Below the pieces are notes generated by a model. It was not told the DNA's origin and did no database searches. It saw only the letters and a list, made by a program, of their open reading frames with translations. Source: Tenacibaculum sp. MAR_2009_124 (GTDB lineage Bacteria; Bacteroidota; Bacteroidia; Flavobacteriales; Flavobacteriaceae). Taken from it: DNA of 64,000 nt. Positions 15,832 through 23,666 of the stretch are shown piece after piece. Both the position numbers and the translations under genes were made by a program. Location: NCBI RefSeq assembly GCF_900105455.1, contig NZ_FNSF01000008.1:248001-312000 (forward strand), written 5' to 3'. Positions within the stretch are counted from its first letter, which is position 1; every line of letters begins with the position of its first letter.

Positions 15832-15860
15832 CAAAAAAAACCTCAGTAAAAAACTGAGGT
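15832..15860 (-). terminator. terminator of metK
   Basis: Read on the minus strand, ACCTCAGT (15860-15853) and ACTGAGGT (15847-15840) form an 8-bp stem with a T5 loop, followed by T's (15839-15833). Confidence 0.85.
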
Positions 15861-15885
15861 CTGAATATTTTTTTTAAAAAAGATC

Positions 15886-17139
15886 TTATAAATTAAATGC
15901 TTCTTTTACTTTATCCACATAGTCAAGTTTCTCCCATGTAAACAATTCAACATCCAATGTTTTACTCTCTCCATTAGGCTGAGTAAATGTTTTCTTAACA
16001 ACTTCATTCACACGTCCCATATGACCATAGGCTGCTGTTTCGCTATACATAGGTGACCTTAAATTTAAACGTGTTTCAATCGCATATGGACGCATATCAA
16101 AAAGTTCACACACTTTCTCAGCTATTTCACCATCGGTTAAGTTAACTTTTGAAGTTCCATAGGTATCTACAAAAACACCCATTGGTTCAACAACACCTAT
16201 CGCGTAAGATACTTGAACTAACACCTCATCTGCAACACCAGCTGCGACTAAATTTTTTGCAACATGACGTGTAGCATAAGCGGCAGATCTATCTACTTTA
16301 CTCGGGTCTTTTCCTGAAAAAGCTCCTCCACCATGCGCTCCTTTTCCTCCGTAGGTATCAACGATAATCTTTCTTCCTGTCAATCCAGTATCCCCGTGCG
16401 GTCCTCCAATAACGAATTTTCCTGTTGGATTTATGTGATACTTAATATCATCATTAAACAAGGTTTGGATTTCTGGAGTTAACTGTGCTTTTACTCTTGG
16501 AATTAAAATTTCGACGATGTCTTTTCTAATTTTCGCCAACATTGCGTCATCCTCATCGAAATCATCATGTTGAGTTGAAACCACAATGGCTTCAATTCTT
16601 TGAGGAACATTATCATCAGAATATTCGATAGTAACCTGACTTTTTGCATCGGGACGTAAATAAGCTATATCCTTATTTTCTCTTCTTATGGCCGCTAATT
16701 CTTTTAATATTAAGTGCGACAATGCTAAAGCCAAAGGCATATATGTTTCAGTTTCATTCGTTGCATAACCGAACATCATTCCCTGGTCTCCTGCTCCTTG
16801 CTCTTCTTTACTAGCTCTATCGACACCTCTATTAATATCATCAGATTGTTCATGAATTGCTGAAAGTACTCCACACGAGTTACCATCAAACATATATTCT
16901 CCTTTCGTATATCCAATTTTATTAATAACGTCTCTTGCTATTTTTTGTACATCTAAATAAGTATTAGACTTAACTTCTCCCGCTAATACCACTTGACCAG
17001 TAGTAACTAGAGTTTCACAAGCAACTTTAGAATCCGCATCAAAAGCTAAAAAATTATCTATTAACGCATCAGAAATCTGATCTGCAACCTTATCAGGATG
17101 CCCTTCCGAAACACTTTCTGAGGTAAAAAAATATGACAT
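15886..17139 (-). CDS. metK: S-adenosylmethionine synthase
   Basis: Makes SAM from methionine and ATP. The 417-residue length is normal for Bacteroidota. Motifs are clear: TSESVSEGHPDKVADQISDA at the N-terminus, GAGDQGMMFGYA (ATP-binding hexapeptide region) near residue 120, and GGGAFSGKDPSKVDRSAAY (glycine-rich P-loop-like motif) near residue 275. It is transcribed alone on the minus strand, with its own promoter, a SAM-II-like riboswitch in the leader and a strong terminator. The riboswitch implies feedback by the enzyme's product. Confidence 0.97.
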   Translation of the reverse strand: MSYFFTSESVSEGHPDKVADQISDALIDNFLAFDADSKVACETLVTTGQVVLAGEVKSNTYLDVQKIARDVINKIGYTKGEYMFDGNSCGVLSAIHEQSDDINRGVDRASKEEQGAGDQGMMFGYATNETETYMPLALALSHLILKELAAIRRENKDIAYLRPDAKSQVTIEYSDDNVPQRIEAIVVSTQHDDFDEDDAMLAKIRKDIVEILIPRVKAQLTPEIQTLFNDDIKYHINPTGKFVIGGPHGDTGLTGRKIIVDTYGGKGAHGGGAFSGKDPSKVDRSAAYATRHVAKNLVAAGVADEVLVQVSYAIGVVEPMGVFVDTYGTSKVNLTDGEIAEKVCELFDMRPYAIETRLNLRSPMYSETAAYGHMGRVNEVVKKTFTQPNGESKTLDVELFTWEKLDYVDKVKEAFNL

Positions 17140-17197
17140 ATTTTACTTTTTTATAAATTTTTATTCGAAGAAAGTTTACGATTGCTGCACAAAGAAG

Positions 17198-17262
17198 TAG
17201 GCTTACTGCTTTAGCATTTTTTTATGAGGTTGCAATCAGACAAATTTCTCCTCTCATTATGA
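17198..17262 (-). promoter_or_regulatory. SAM-II-like riboswitch in the metK leader
   Basis: On the minus strand the leader reads GAGG-AGAAATTTGTCTGATTGCAA-CCTC, then AT-rich sequence and ATGCTAAAGCAG. The pattern of P1 stem (17253-17250 with 17229-17226), ATTTG...GATTGCAA in the loop, and a downstream GCTAAA that forms the pseudoknot matches the SAM-II aptamer (AUUUAACCGUAUUGCAA...AGCUAAAAAG in the crystallised marine example). SAM-II aptamers are known from Bacteroidota methionine genes. Gap from the aptamer end to the metK ATG is about 58 bases. A covariance-model search (Rfam SAM-II) would settle it. Confidence 0.8.
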
Positions 17263-17267
17263 GGGAA

Positions 17268-17275
17268 CAAAAATA
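17268..17275 (-). promoter_or_regulatory. -7 element of metK promoter
   Basis: TATTTTTG on the minus strand, ending just before the predicted riboswitch, so the RNA would start at or near the aptamer. Confidence 0.7.
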
Positions 17276-17376
17276 GAAATAATTTAGGTATTAAAAAATA
17301 AACTTATCATAAAAACTATTGATAAGTTGATAATAAAAAGTAATTTTTGTACAATTGTTTTGGAAAAATATTTGTT

Positions 17377-17384
17377 TACTTTTG
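17377..17384 (+). promoter_or_regulatory. -7 element of trxA promoter
   Basis: TACTTTTG matches TAnnTTTG, with a TTG 19 bases upstream (17355-17357). It predicts a leader of about 38 bases before the ATG at 17429 and lies divergent from metK. Confidence 0.65.
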
Positions 17385-17428
17385 TAACTGTAAACAAGAT
17401 AATAACCTCAAATATAAATATAAATACG

Positions 17429-17746
17429 ATGGCATTAGAAATTACAGACGCTTCTTTTGAAGAAGTTGTATTAAAATCAGACAAACCTGTATTAGTTGAC
17501 TTTTGGGCCGCTTGGTGTGGACCTTGTAGAATGGTAGCTCCAATCGTTGATGAGATTAGCTCAGAATACGATGGTAAAGCCGTTGTTGGTAAAGTAGATG
17601 TTGACAACAATCAAGAATTTGCTGCTAAATATGGTGTGCGTAACATTCCTACAGTTTTAATATTTAAAAACGGTGAGGTTGTTGATAAGCAAGTTGGCGC
17701 AGCTCCTAAAAAAGCATATACTGATAAAATTGACGCTCAGTTATAA
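17429..17746 (+). CDS. trxA: thioredoxin
   Basis: A 105-residue thioredoxin, a cytoplasmic disulfide reductase. The active site WCGPC has Cys30 and Cys33, followed by the cis-Pro region (RNIPTVLIF) and the C-terminal helix. The open frame extends 34 codons upstream to a TTG, but that part is not thioredoxin-like and overlaps the promoter, so ATG 17429 (MALEITDASF) is the start. It is monocistronic, with a strong terminator 24 bases after the stop. Confidence 0.96.
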   Translation: MALEITDASFEEVVLKSDKPVLVDFWAAWCGPCRMVAPIVDEISSEYDGKAVVGKVDVDNNQEFAAKYGVRNIPTVLIFKNGEVVDKQVGAAPKKAYTDKIDAQL

Positions 17747-17770
17747 GAGACAATTCTCTTATAAATAAAT

Positions 17771-17808
17771 AACAAAGGTTTGGCATTTGCCAAACCTTTG
17801 TTATTTTT
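17771..17808 (+). terminator. terminator of trxA
   Basis: A 14-bp perfect stem (17771-17784 with 17789-17802), 4-base loop ATTT, then ATTTTT. Confidence 0.9.
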
Positions 17809-17839
17809 AGCAAGCAAACAAACTACATTCAAAACATTT

Positions 17840-20389
17840 ATGCGCAATTATTTACTAGTTTTCTGTTTTTATATTTTTGTCATTTCTTGTAAAAAAGAAC
17901 CTGAGGTTCCAAAGCTATTCATAACAAAAGGAATTTCTTCAACACTCGCCAATTATCGCAAACAACAAATTAATGATGTCATCTACGACCTTCATTTCTC
18001 AATTCCTAATGAAAAAAGCAAATCAATCCCCTCAAAACTAAAAGTTGGCTTTATATTGAATGACCTCACCAATGACTTAGTTTTAGATTTTAACGAAAAA
18101 ACTGAGCACATTCAAAAAATAGTAGTAAACGATAAGGAAACACCAGTTACTCATAAAAACGAGCACATTGTTATTGATAAAACAAGATTAAAACCAGGTG
18201 TAAATTCTGTTTCCATTGATTTTTTAGCTGGAGAGCTTTCATTGAACAGAAATAAAGAATATCTCTACACCTTATTAGTTCCTGACAGAGCTAGTACACT
18301 TTTTCCTTGTTTTGATCAACCTAATATAAAAGCCTATTACAACGTAACTGTTTCTGCTCCGAAAGATTGGAAAGTATTATCTGGGGGTCATATAAAATCA
18401 AAAATTAATAAAGGTGATTTCATTGAACATGTATTCGAAAAAACGGATAAAATGAGTACTTATTTGTTCTCTTTTGTTGCTGGGAAATTTCAAGAAGCAA
18501 TTGATAAAAGGGGTTCTTTCAATATGAAGCTATTGTACAGAGAAACAAATAAAGAAAAAATTAAGGAGAGTTTAGATCCTATTTTTCAAACTCACCAAAG
18601 CTCATTGACATTTTTAGAAAACTACACGAACTATAAATTCCCTTTTCAAAAAATGGATTTCGTCACCTTACCTCCTTTTCAATATGGAGGAATGGAACAT
18701 ACAGGAGCTATTCAATACAGAGAAAACCTTTTGTTCTTAGATAAAGATGCTACAATAACCAGACAATTACGAAGAGCAAAATTAATTGCGCATGAAACTT
18801 CGCATATGTGGTTCGGAAATCTCGTTACCATGAAATGGTTTGATGATGTGTGGCTTAAGGAGGTTTTTGCGAATTTCATGGCTGATAAAATTATGAACCC
18901 TGTATTTCCCGAAATAAATCATGATTTAAACTTCATGATGTCCCATTATCCGAGTGCATATTCTGAAGATCGAACCAAGGGAACCAATCCAATTAAACAA
19001 CATTTAGGAAATTTAAAAAACGCTGGAGCACTATATGGTCGTATTATCTACAATAAAGCGCCTATTATGATGCGTCAATTGGAACTTCTTTTAGGGGACG
19101 TAAAATTTCAAAAAGGAATTCAACAGTACATTTCTAAATTCGCCAACGATAATGCGGACTGGACTGATTTAGTAAACATTTTTGACTCATTATCCGAAAA
19201 AGATATAAAAGAATGGAGCCAGGTTTGGGTAAATACTTCGGGGAGACCTATAATTTCAGACGAGGTTACTTATGAAGGTAATAAAATAAAAAAATTTATT
19301 ATTAAGCAGCAAGCCGAAGATGGTAGTCATAAAATATGGAGTCAATTATTTAGCATTGGATTGGTGTATGACAATGAAATAAAAACCTTGAATATCGATT
19401 TAAATAAAAAATCAATTCTTGTTAAGGAGGCGGAAGGGCTTCCAAGGCCCAAAAAAATTATTTATAATTACAACGGAATTGGATATGGTGTTTTTCCTTC
19501 TAATTCTTTAGACATAATATCCTTAAAAGATGACGTAGCAAGAGGGCATACCTATATAAACTTGTATGAAAATATGTTATCAGGAGTTGTATCGGTGACT
19601 GATGCATTAAATACATATATTGCTGGTTTAAAAAATGAAAACAATGAGCTAATTTTAAATTATATCTGCGGAAGAATTAATGCAATTTATTGGACTTTCC
19701 TATCAGAGCAATCAAGAAATAATTATAAAGATCTTTCAAATTTAATTCTTCAAGAGTTGAGTAAGGACAACCCTGCGAATATTCAAAAAACATTATTTAA
19801 TCTACTAAAAAACGTTTCTCATCACAAAAATGGATCTCAGTTACTTTACCATATTTGGATTCAAAAAACACAGATTAAGAATCTTACACTCAATGAGAGC
19901 GACCTCAACAATTTAGCTATGAAATTAGCTATCTATGAACATCCTGAATCTCAGAACATTCTTGAAGAGCAATTAAGTGCTATTACTAATAAAGATAAAA
20001 AAGAACGCTTCTCTTGGTTACTCCCTTCACTATCTGCAAATGAAAAAACAAGAGATGACTTCATGCTTTCATTAAAAGATGCTAAAAACAGAGAAAAAGA
20101 ATCGTGGGTAGAAGCAGCATTAAGTAACCTTCATCATCCTTTACGCCATGAAGCATCAACAAAACATGTTTCTCTAATATTAGATCTCTTGGTGGAAGTG
20201 CAGTTAACTGGTGATATCTTTTTCCCAAAAAGATGGTTAGCCAACTCGTTAGGTAACTATTCGTCTAAGGAGGCCTATGAAGAAGTACAAAATTTCATAA
20301 AGATAAATGAGTATTATAACCCTATTTTATTAAAAAAATTACTTCTAGTCGTTGATAATTTAGAAAGAGCTCAAACTATAAAACAGTAA
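17840..20389 (+). CDS. M1-family aminopeptidase, lipoprotein
   Basis: A gluzincin aminopeptidase of 849 residues, predicted to be a surface or periplasmic lipoprotein. The zinc site HEXXH-X18-E is present: IAHETSHMWFGN followed by KEVFANFMADK. The exopeptidase motif reads GGMEHTGA in place of the common GAMEN, the usual substitution in many Bacteroidota M1 enzymes. I chose ATG 17840 because it gives a signal peptide with lipobox (LVFCFYIFVISC); the open frame starting at 17780 runs through the trxA terminator. It probably trims peptides outside the cytoplasm for nutrition. Confidence 0.92.
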   Translation: MRNYLLVFCFYIFVISCKKEPEVPKLFITKGISSTLANYRKQQINDVIYDLHFSIPNEKSKSIPSKLKVGFILNDLTNDLVLDFNEKTEHIQKIVVNDKETPVTHKNEHIVIDKTRLKPGVNSVSIDFLAGELSLNRNKEYLYTLLVPDRASTLFPCFDQPNIKAYYNVTVSAPKDWKVLSGGHIKSKINKGDFIEHVFEKTDKMSTYLFSFVAGKFQEAIDKRGSFNMKLLYRETNKEKIKESLDPIFQTHQSSLTFLENYTNYKFPFQKMDFVTLPPFQYGGMEHTGAIQYRENLLFLDKDATITRQLRRAKLIAHETSHMWFGNLVTMKWFDDVWLKEVFANFMADKIMNPVFPEINHDLNFMMSHYPSAYSEDRTKGTNPIKQHLGNLKNAGALYGRIIYNKAPIMMRQLELLLGDVKFQKGIQQYISKFANDNADWTDLVNIFDSLSEKDIKEWSQVWVNTSGRPIISDEVTYEGNKIKKFIIKQQAEDGSHKIWSQLFSIGLVYDNEIKTLNIDLNKKSILVKEAEGLPRPKKIIYNYNGIGYGVFPSNSLDIISLKDDVARGHTYINLYENMLSGVVSVTDALNTYIAGLKNENNELILNYICGRINAIYWTFLSEQSRNNYKDLSNLILQELSKDNPANIQKTLFNLLKNVSHHKNGSQLLYHIWIQKTQIKNLTLNESDLNNLAMKLAIYEHPESQNILEEQLSAITNKDKKERFSWLLPSLSANEKTRDDFMLSLKDAKNREKESWVEAALSNLHHPLRHEASTKHVSLILDLLVEVQLTGDIFFPKRWLANSLGNYSSKEAYEEVQNFIKINEYYNPILLKKLLLVVDNLERAQTIKQ

Positions 20390-20415
20390 TCAGAAATTTC
20401 GTACGATAACCTTAT

Positions 20416-20446
20416 AAGACTCAGGGAAAGCCCTGAGTCTTTTTTT
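20416..20446 (+). terminator. terminator after the M1 aminopeptidase
   Basis: An 11-bp stem (20416-20426 with 20431-20441), AAAG loop, and a T7 run. Confidence 0.9.
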
Positions 20447-20483
20447 AGTAAAATCGGGTATTTTATTTACACGAAGGTTTCAA

Positions 20484-20673
20484 TAACTTTGAATTGCAGA
20501 CATAGATCAACACCTTGTTAAAATGGTGTTTTAGGCTCTGTAAATTTTATTATTTTTTAATGAGTTTTATCTTAATTTCAAAATCTTCATTTAGCTTATT
20601 CCCGTAGGAATGTAAAGTGAAGTAATTTTTTTTCATTCGAATAAAAGGTTTAGCACTTGCTAAACCTTTTTTC
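20484..20673 (+). ncRNA. candidate small RNA in the 20.4-20.7 kb gap
   Basis: A TAACTTTG -7-like element at 20484-20491 is followed by an AACACC/GGTGTT hairpin (about 20510-20530) and ends in a strong bidirectional hairpin (AAAAGGTTTAGC-ACTT-GCTAAACCTTTT, 20646-20673). No convincing reading frame lies between. It could equally be 3' flank of the convergent genes; the hairpin also suits termination of the minus-strand LRR gene. Confidence 0.3.
20646..20673. terminator. bidirectional terminator
   Basis: A 12-bp stem, 4-base loop, and T-runs on both strands. It would end the LRR gene transcript on the minus strand. Confidence 0.8.
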
Positions 20674-20723
20674 TTATAACTACTTCAATAAAAAACCTCC
20701 AGAGTTTCAGTAGGCTCTTAATG

Positions 20724-22019
20724 TTATCTTTTTATAATCATGCGAGTAATAAAATTAGTATCGCTCCCGTGCACTCTCACTAAATACAAACCTCTCCTTA
20801 AATTTGAAACGTCTATTTCTGTATCTTGAGTTCGTAAAATTTCTCTTCCTGAAAAATGCAACAATCGAACACTTTCTATAGTAGCACCTCTGCCATCAAT
20901 TCTCAATATATTTCTTACGGGGTTCGGTCCAACAACCACATTTTGCAGACTTACTTGACCATCTCCGCAACAATTTTCTCTGTAATAAGCCTTACAATCA
21001 ATATACCAACATCCTTCTGATTCAGCATAAGCCTGATCATCAACTTGAATACAACGAAGATCTTTATTTCCTGTAGCACTAAATGACGTCAAATTCGTAT
21101 TCGCTCCGTTTCTTATATTTAAAGTTACTAGATCATTATTATAACAATATAAATCTGTTAACTCCTTATTATTTGAAACATCTAAGCACTTAATTTTATT
21201 ATTATAACAGTATAATAATTGTAAAGCTGTAGCTCCTGATACATTTAGAGACTGAATACTATTATTATAACAATACAAATGCTCAAGCGAACTGTTTGTC
21301 GAAGCATTTAATCTTCGTAATAAATTGTTATAGCAATATAATAACCTAAGTGAATCAGCTCCTTTTACATTTAAACTAACCAAGTTATTATCATAACAAT
21401 ATAAATCCGTTAAACACGAGTTTTTAGAAACATCTAAACAATACAACTCATTATTATAGCAGTAAAGACGTTGTAAAGACCTTGCTTTGGAAACATCTAA
21501 ACTTAATAATTGATTATTATAACAATAGATATCAGTTAGCTTGCGACTGCCCGAAATGTTTAACCAACGAAGTTTATTCTCGTAGCAATGTAACATTGTT
21601 AACGACGGAGTTCCCCATAAATGCAATTGTCTTAACTCATTATTATAACAATACAAATATTTTAAAGCCCTATTTCGACCAATATGTAATTGCTTTAATT
21701 TATTGTTATAACAATATAATGACACCAAGGATTTGTTTCTAGACAAATCTAATCTCGTAATTTCATTATCATTACACCATAAACCGGTTAAGTTTACAAA
21801 GGCTTGGATACCTCTTAAGCTTTTAATTCCTTTTCCTTGACAATAAAGTCCTCCAGAAAAATTTTCAGCTTCAGACAACTGAATTTTACCATCCCCATTG
21901 GTATCAACTCCTGATTCATTAATTAGATAATTCTTAAAATTCGCATCTGGAATTCTTAATTCATTAGCGCTTATAACTCCTACGCACAAGAGTAAAATAA
22001 AAGTAAAAATTTTGTTCAT
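20724..22019 (-). CDS. leucine-rich-repeat protein with type IX secretion sorting domain
   Basis: 431 residues. A Sec signal peptide (MNKIFTFILLLCVGVISA) is followed by an EF-hand-like DTNGDGKIQLSEA segment near residue 40 that may bind calcium. About eleven 21-residue LRRs of the form LYCYNNxLxxLxVxxxxxL follow (about residues 85-325). The C-terminus (VVGPNPVRNILRID ... GLYLVRV ... MIIKR) is a type A sorting domain for type IX secretion, so the protein should reach the cell surface or medium. I moved the start from 22064 to ATG 22019 to expose the signal peptide. Probable roles are adhesion or binding; the ligand is unknown. Confidence 0.9.
   Translation of the reverse strand: MNKIFTFILLLCVGVISANELRIPDANFKNYLINESGVDTNGDGKIQLSEAENFSGGLYCQGKGIKSLRGIQAFVNLTGLWCNDNEITRLDLSRNKSLVSLYCYNNKLKQLHIGRNRALKYLYCYNNELRQLHLWGTPSLTMLHCYENKLRWLNISGSRKLTDIYCYNNQLLSLDVSKARSLQRLYCYNNELYCLDVSKNSCLTDLYCYDNNLVSLNVKGADSLRLLYCYNNLLRRLNASTNSSLEHLYCYNNSIQSLNVSGATALQLLYCYNNKIKCLDVSNNKELTDLYCYNNDLVTLNIRNGANTNLTSFSATGNKDLRCIQVDDQAYAESEGCWYIDCKAYYRENCCGDGQVSLQNVVVGPNPVRNILRIDGRGATIESVRLLHFSGREILRTQDTEIDVSNLRRGLYLVRVHGSDTNFITRMIIKR
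21045..21770 (-). repeat. in-gene 63-bp tandem repeats encoding LRRs
   Basis: Eleven 21-codon units with nearly invariant TATTGTTATAATAA (YCYNN) cores, spaced 63 bp apart. They could allow repeat-number change by recombination. Confidence 0.8.
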
Positions 22020-22189
22020 AATAATTCTTTGTAATTGTTCTTTTGAGCGGCAAATATGTAACATGTTCCGTTAATGGAAAATGGGTAAAAACCCTAAAAC
22101 CTATTTCAGTAATTACCATTAATAGCTTCCTCAGTTTACCTTAAAACAAAAAAGCCATCTCCCTGAAAAGCGAACAAATAAAAAAGTAC

Positions 22190-22220
22190 TTGACTATGTA
22201 CAAGTCTTTCGTTATTTTCG
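22190..22220 (+). promoter_or_regulatory. promoter of the DUF58 gene
   Basis: TTGAC at 22190, then TATTTTCG at 22213-22220 (TAnnTTTG with one change). The ATG at 22227 is 6 bases further, so the mRNA should be leaderless or nearly so. Confidence 0.6.
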
Positions 22221-22226
22221 AAGACT

Positions 22227-23150
22227 ATGATTGATTTAAACAACTCACTTTCTTCAGAAATAAAAAACCTTGATTTACTAGCTAGACAAGTCGTTGAGGG
22301 ATTCATTACTGGGATGCATAAAAGTCCTTTCCATGGATTTTCTGTTGAATTTTCAGAACACAAACTTTATAATAAAGGAGAAAGTACTCGACATATTGAC
22401 TGGAAACTGTTTGCAAAAACGGAAAAATTGTACACCAAAAAGTATGAAGAAGAAACAAATTTACGTTGTCATATAATTATTGACAACTCCGCTTCAATGC
22501 ACTACCCTATTAGTAATAATCAACAAATTGATAATTTAAATAAAATTGGTTTTTCTTCAGTAGCCGCTGCTTCATTAATAGAAATACTTAAACGTCAACG
22601 TGATGCCGTAGGATTAAGTGTTTATTCTGACAGCTACGAATTTTATGCTCCTGAAAAAGGAAGTGAACGTCATCGAAAAATGATTGTACATCAATTAGAA
22701 AAATTAATGCAATCGTCTTCCTCTACTACAACAGATACTTTTGAGTATTTGCACGAAATAGCGGAAAAAATGCATCGTCGATCATTAATCTTTTTATTTA
22801 CAGATATGTTTCAAACTACGAAAAGTGAACATGAATTATTCGAAGCTCTTCGTCATTTGAAGCACAATAAACATGAAGTTGTTTTGTTTCACACCTACGA
22901 TAAAGAGCTAGAATTTAATTTTAATTTCGATAATACACCAAAAAAATTCGTTGATGTTGAAACTGGAGAAGAAATTAATTTATACGCTGAAAACATTAAA
23001 GAAAAGTATACGGAACTAACAAACGAATTCTTTAAAAACCTAAAGAACAAATGCTTGCAATATAAAATAGATTATGTGCCCGTAAACATTCATGATGGCT
23101 ATCATCAGGTACTCTCAACTTATTTGATCAGCAGGCGAAATTTTTTATAG
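22227..23150 (+). CDS. DUF58 / von Willebrand A-like protein
   Basis: 307 residues. The DUF58 signature is clear: GESTRHIDWKLFAKTEKLYTKKYEEE near residues 50-75, followed by a vWA-type fold beginning HIIIDNSASMHYP (MIDAS-like DxSxS). Such proteins usually sit beside a MoxR AAA+ ATPase and act in a chaperone-like or metal-insertion complex. No MoxR gene lies next to it here, so it is either separated from its partner or works with one encoded elsewhere. It lies 55 bases upstream of the first tRNA-Asp. Confidence 0.88.
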   Translation: MIDLNNSLSSEIKNLDLLARQVVEGFITGMHKSPFHGFSVEFSEHKLYNKGESTRHIDWKLFAKTEKLYTKKYEEETNLRCHIIIDNSASMHYPISNNQQIDNLNKIGFSSVAAASLIEILKRQRDAVGLSVYSDSYEFYAPEKGSERHRKMIVHQLEKLMQSSSSTTTDTFEYLHEIAEKMHRRSLIFLFTDMFQTTKSEHELFEALRHLKHNKHEVVLFHTYDKELEFNFNFDNTPKKFVDVETGEEINLYAENIKEKYTELTNEFFKNLKNKCLQYKIDYVPVNIHDGYHQVLSTYLISRRNFL

Positions 23151-23180
23151 AAACTTCCTTTTATTATTAAAAAAAAGTTA

Positions 23181-23188
23181 TATATTTG
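23181..23188 (+). promoter_or_regulatory. -7 element of tRNA-Asp 1
   Basis: A perfect TATATTTG, 18 bases before the mature tRNA. Confidence 0.7.
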
Positions 23189-23205
23189 CATCCGCTTAGC
23201 GCAAC

Positions 23206-23279
23206 GGTCTGGTAGTTCAGCTGGTTAGAATACATGCCTGTCACGCATGGGGTCGCGGGTTCGAGTCCCGTCCAGACCG
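23206..23279 (+). tRNA. tRNA-Asp (GUC), copy 1
   Basis: A 74-nt tRNA with a complete cloverleaf: acceptor GGTCTGG/CCAGACC, D-arm GTTCAGCTGGTTAGAAT, anticodon loop CTGTCAC (anticodon GTC), and T-arm with GGTTCGAGTCC. Discriminator base is G; the 3' CCA is not encoded. Confidence 0.97.
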
Positions 23280-23347
23280 CTAAAAGTTCTCTCGACAAAT
23301 GAGTCGATATTTTTTAAAAAAATTGTTGCAGATACAAAAAACAAGTT

Positions 23348-23355
23348 TATATTTG
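23348..23355 (+). promoter_or_regulatory. -7 element of tRNA-Asp 2
   Basis: A perfect TATATTTG between the two tRNAs, so copy 2 can be transcribed independently. Confidence 0.7.
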
Positions 23356-23375
23356 CAACCGCTTATCAAAGCAAC

Positions 23376-23449
23376 GGTCTGGTAGTTCAGCTGGTTAGAA
23401 TACATGCCTGTCACGCATGGGGTCGCGGGTTCGAGTCCCGTCCAGACCG
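23376..23449 (+). tRNA. tRNA-Asp (GUC), copy 2
   Basis: Identical in sequence to copy 1. Flanks differ except for a few bases around the ends, while each copy keeps its own promoter, so the duplication includes the promoter and is not very recent. Confidence 0.97.
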
Positions 23450-23451
23450 CT

Positions 23452-23482
23452 AAAAGCTTCTCAATTTTGAGAAGCTTTTTTT
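23452..23482 (+). terminator. terminator after tRNA-Asp 2
   Basis: AAAAGCTTCTCA / TGAGAAGCTTTT hairpin followed by T's. Confidence 0.85.
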
Positions 23483-23666
23483 ATGACCAAAACTTTAGAA
23501 GTTCTCTCTTCTCCAATCATGCCCAAAAGTTTTAAAACAAAGATTTGAATTCATCCAAAATAAAGAATTCAAAAAAGGATTTTTTTTCATTTTGTTAGTA
23601 ATCTTTCCGTCATAAATAATATATCTTTAAATCATTATTTTACTACTAACCTATTACACATAAAGA

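Noticed and set aside
17327..17428. N-terminal extension of trxA
   Set aside because: It overlaps the promoter and is not thioredoxin-like; the family begins at ATG 17429.
23247..23453. Frame across both tRNA-Asp genes
   Set aside because: It is wholly explained by the tRNA sequences and their flanks.
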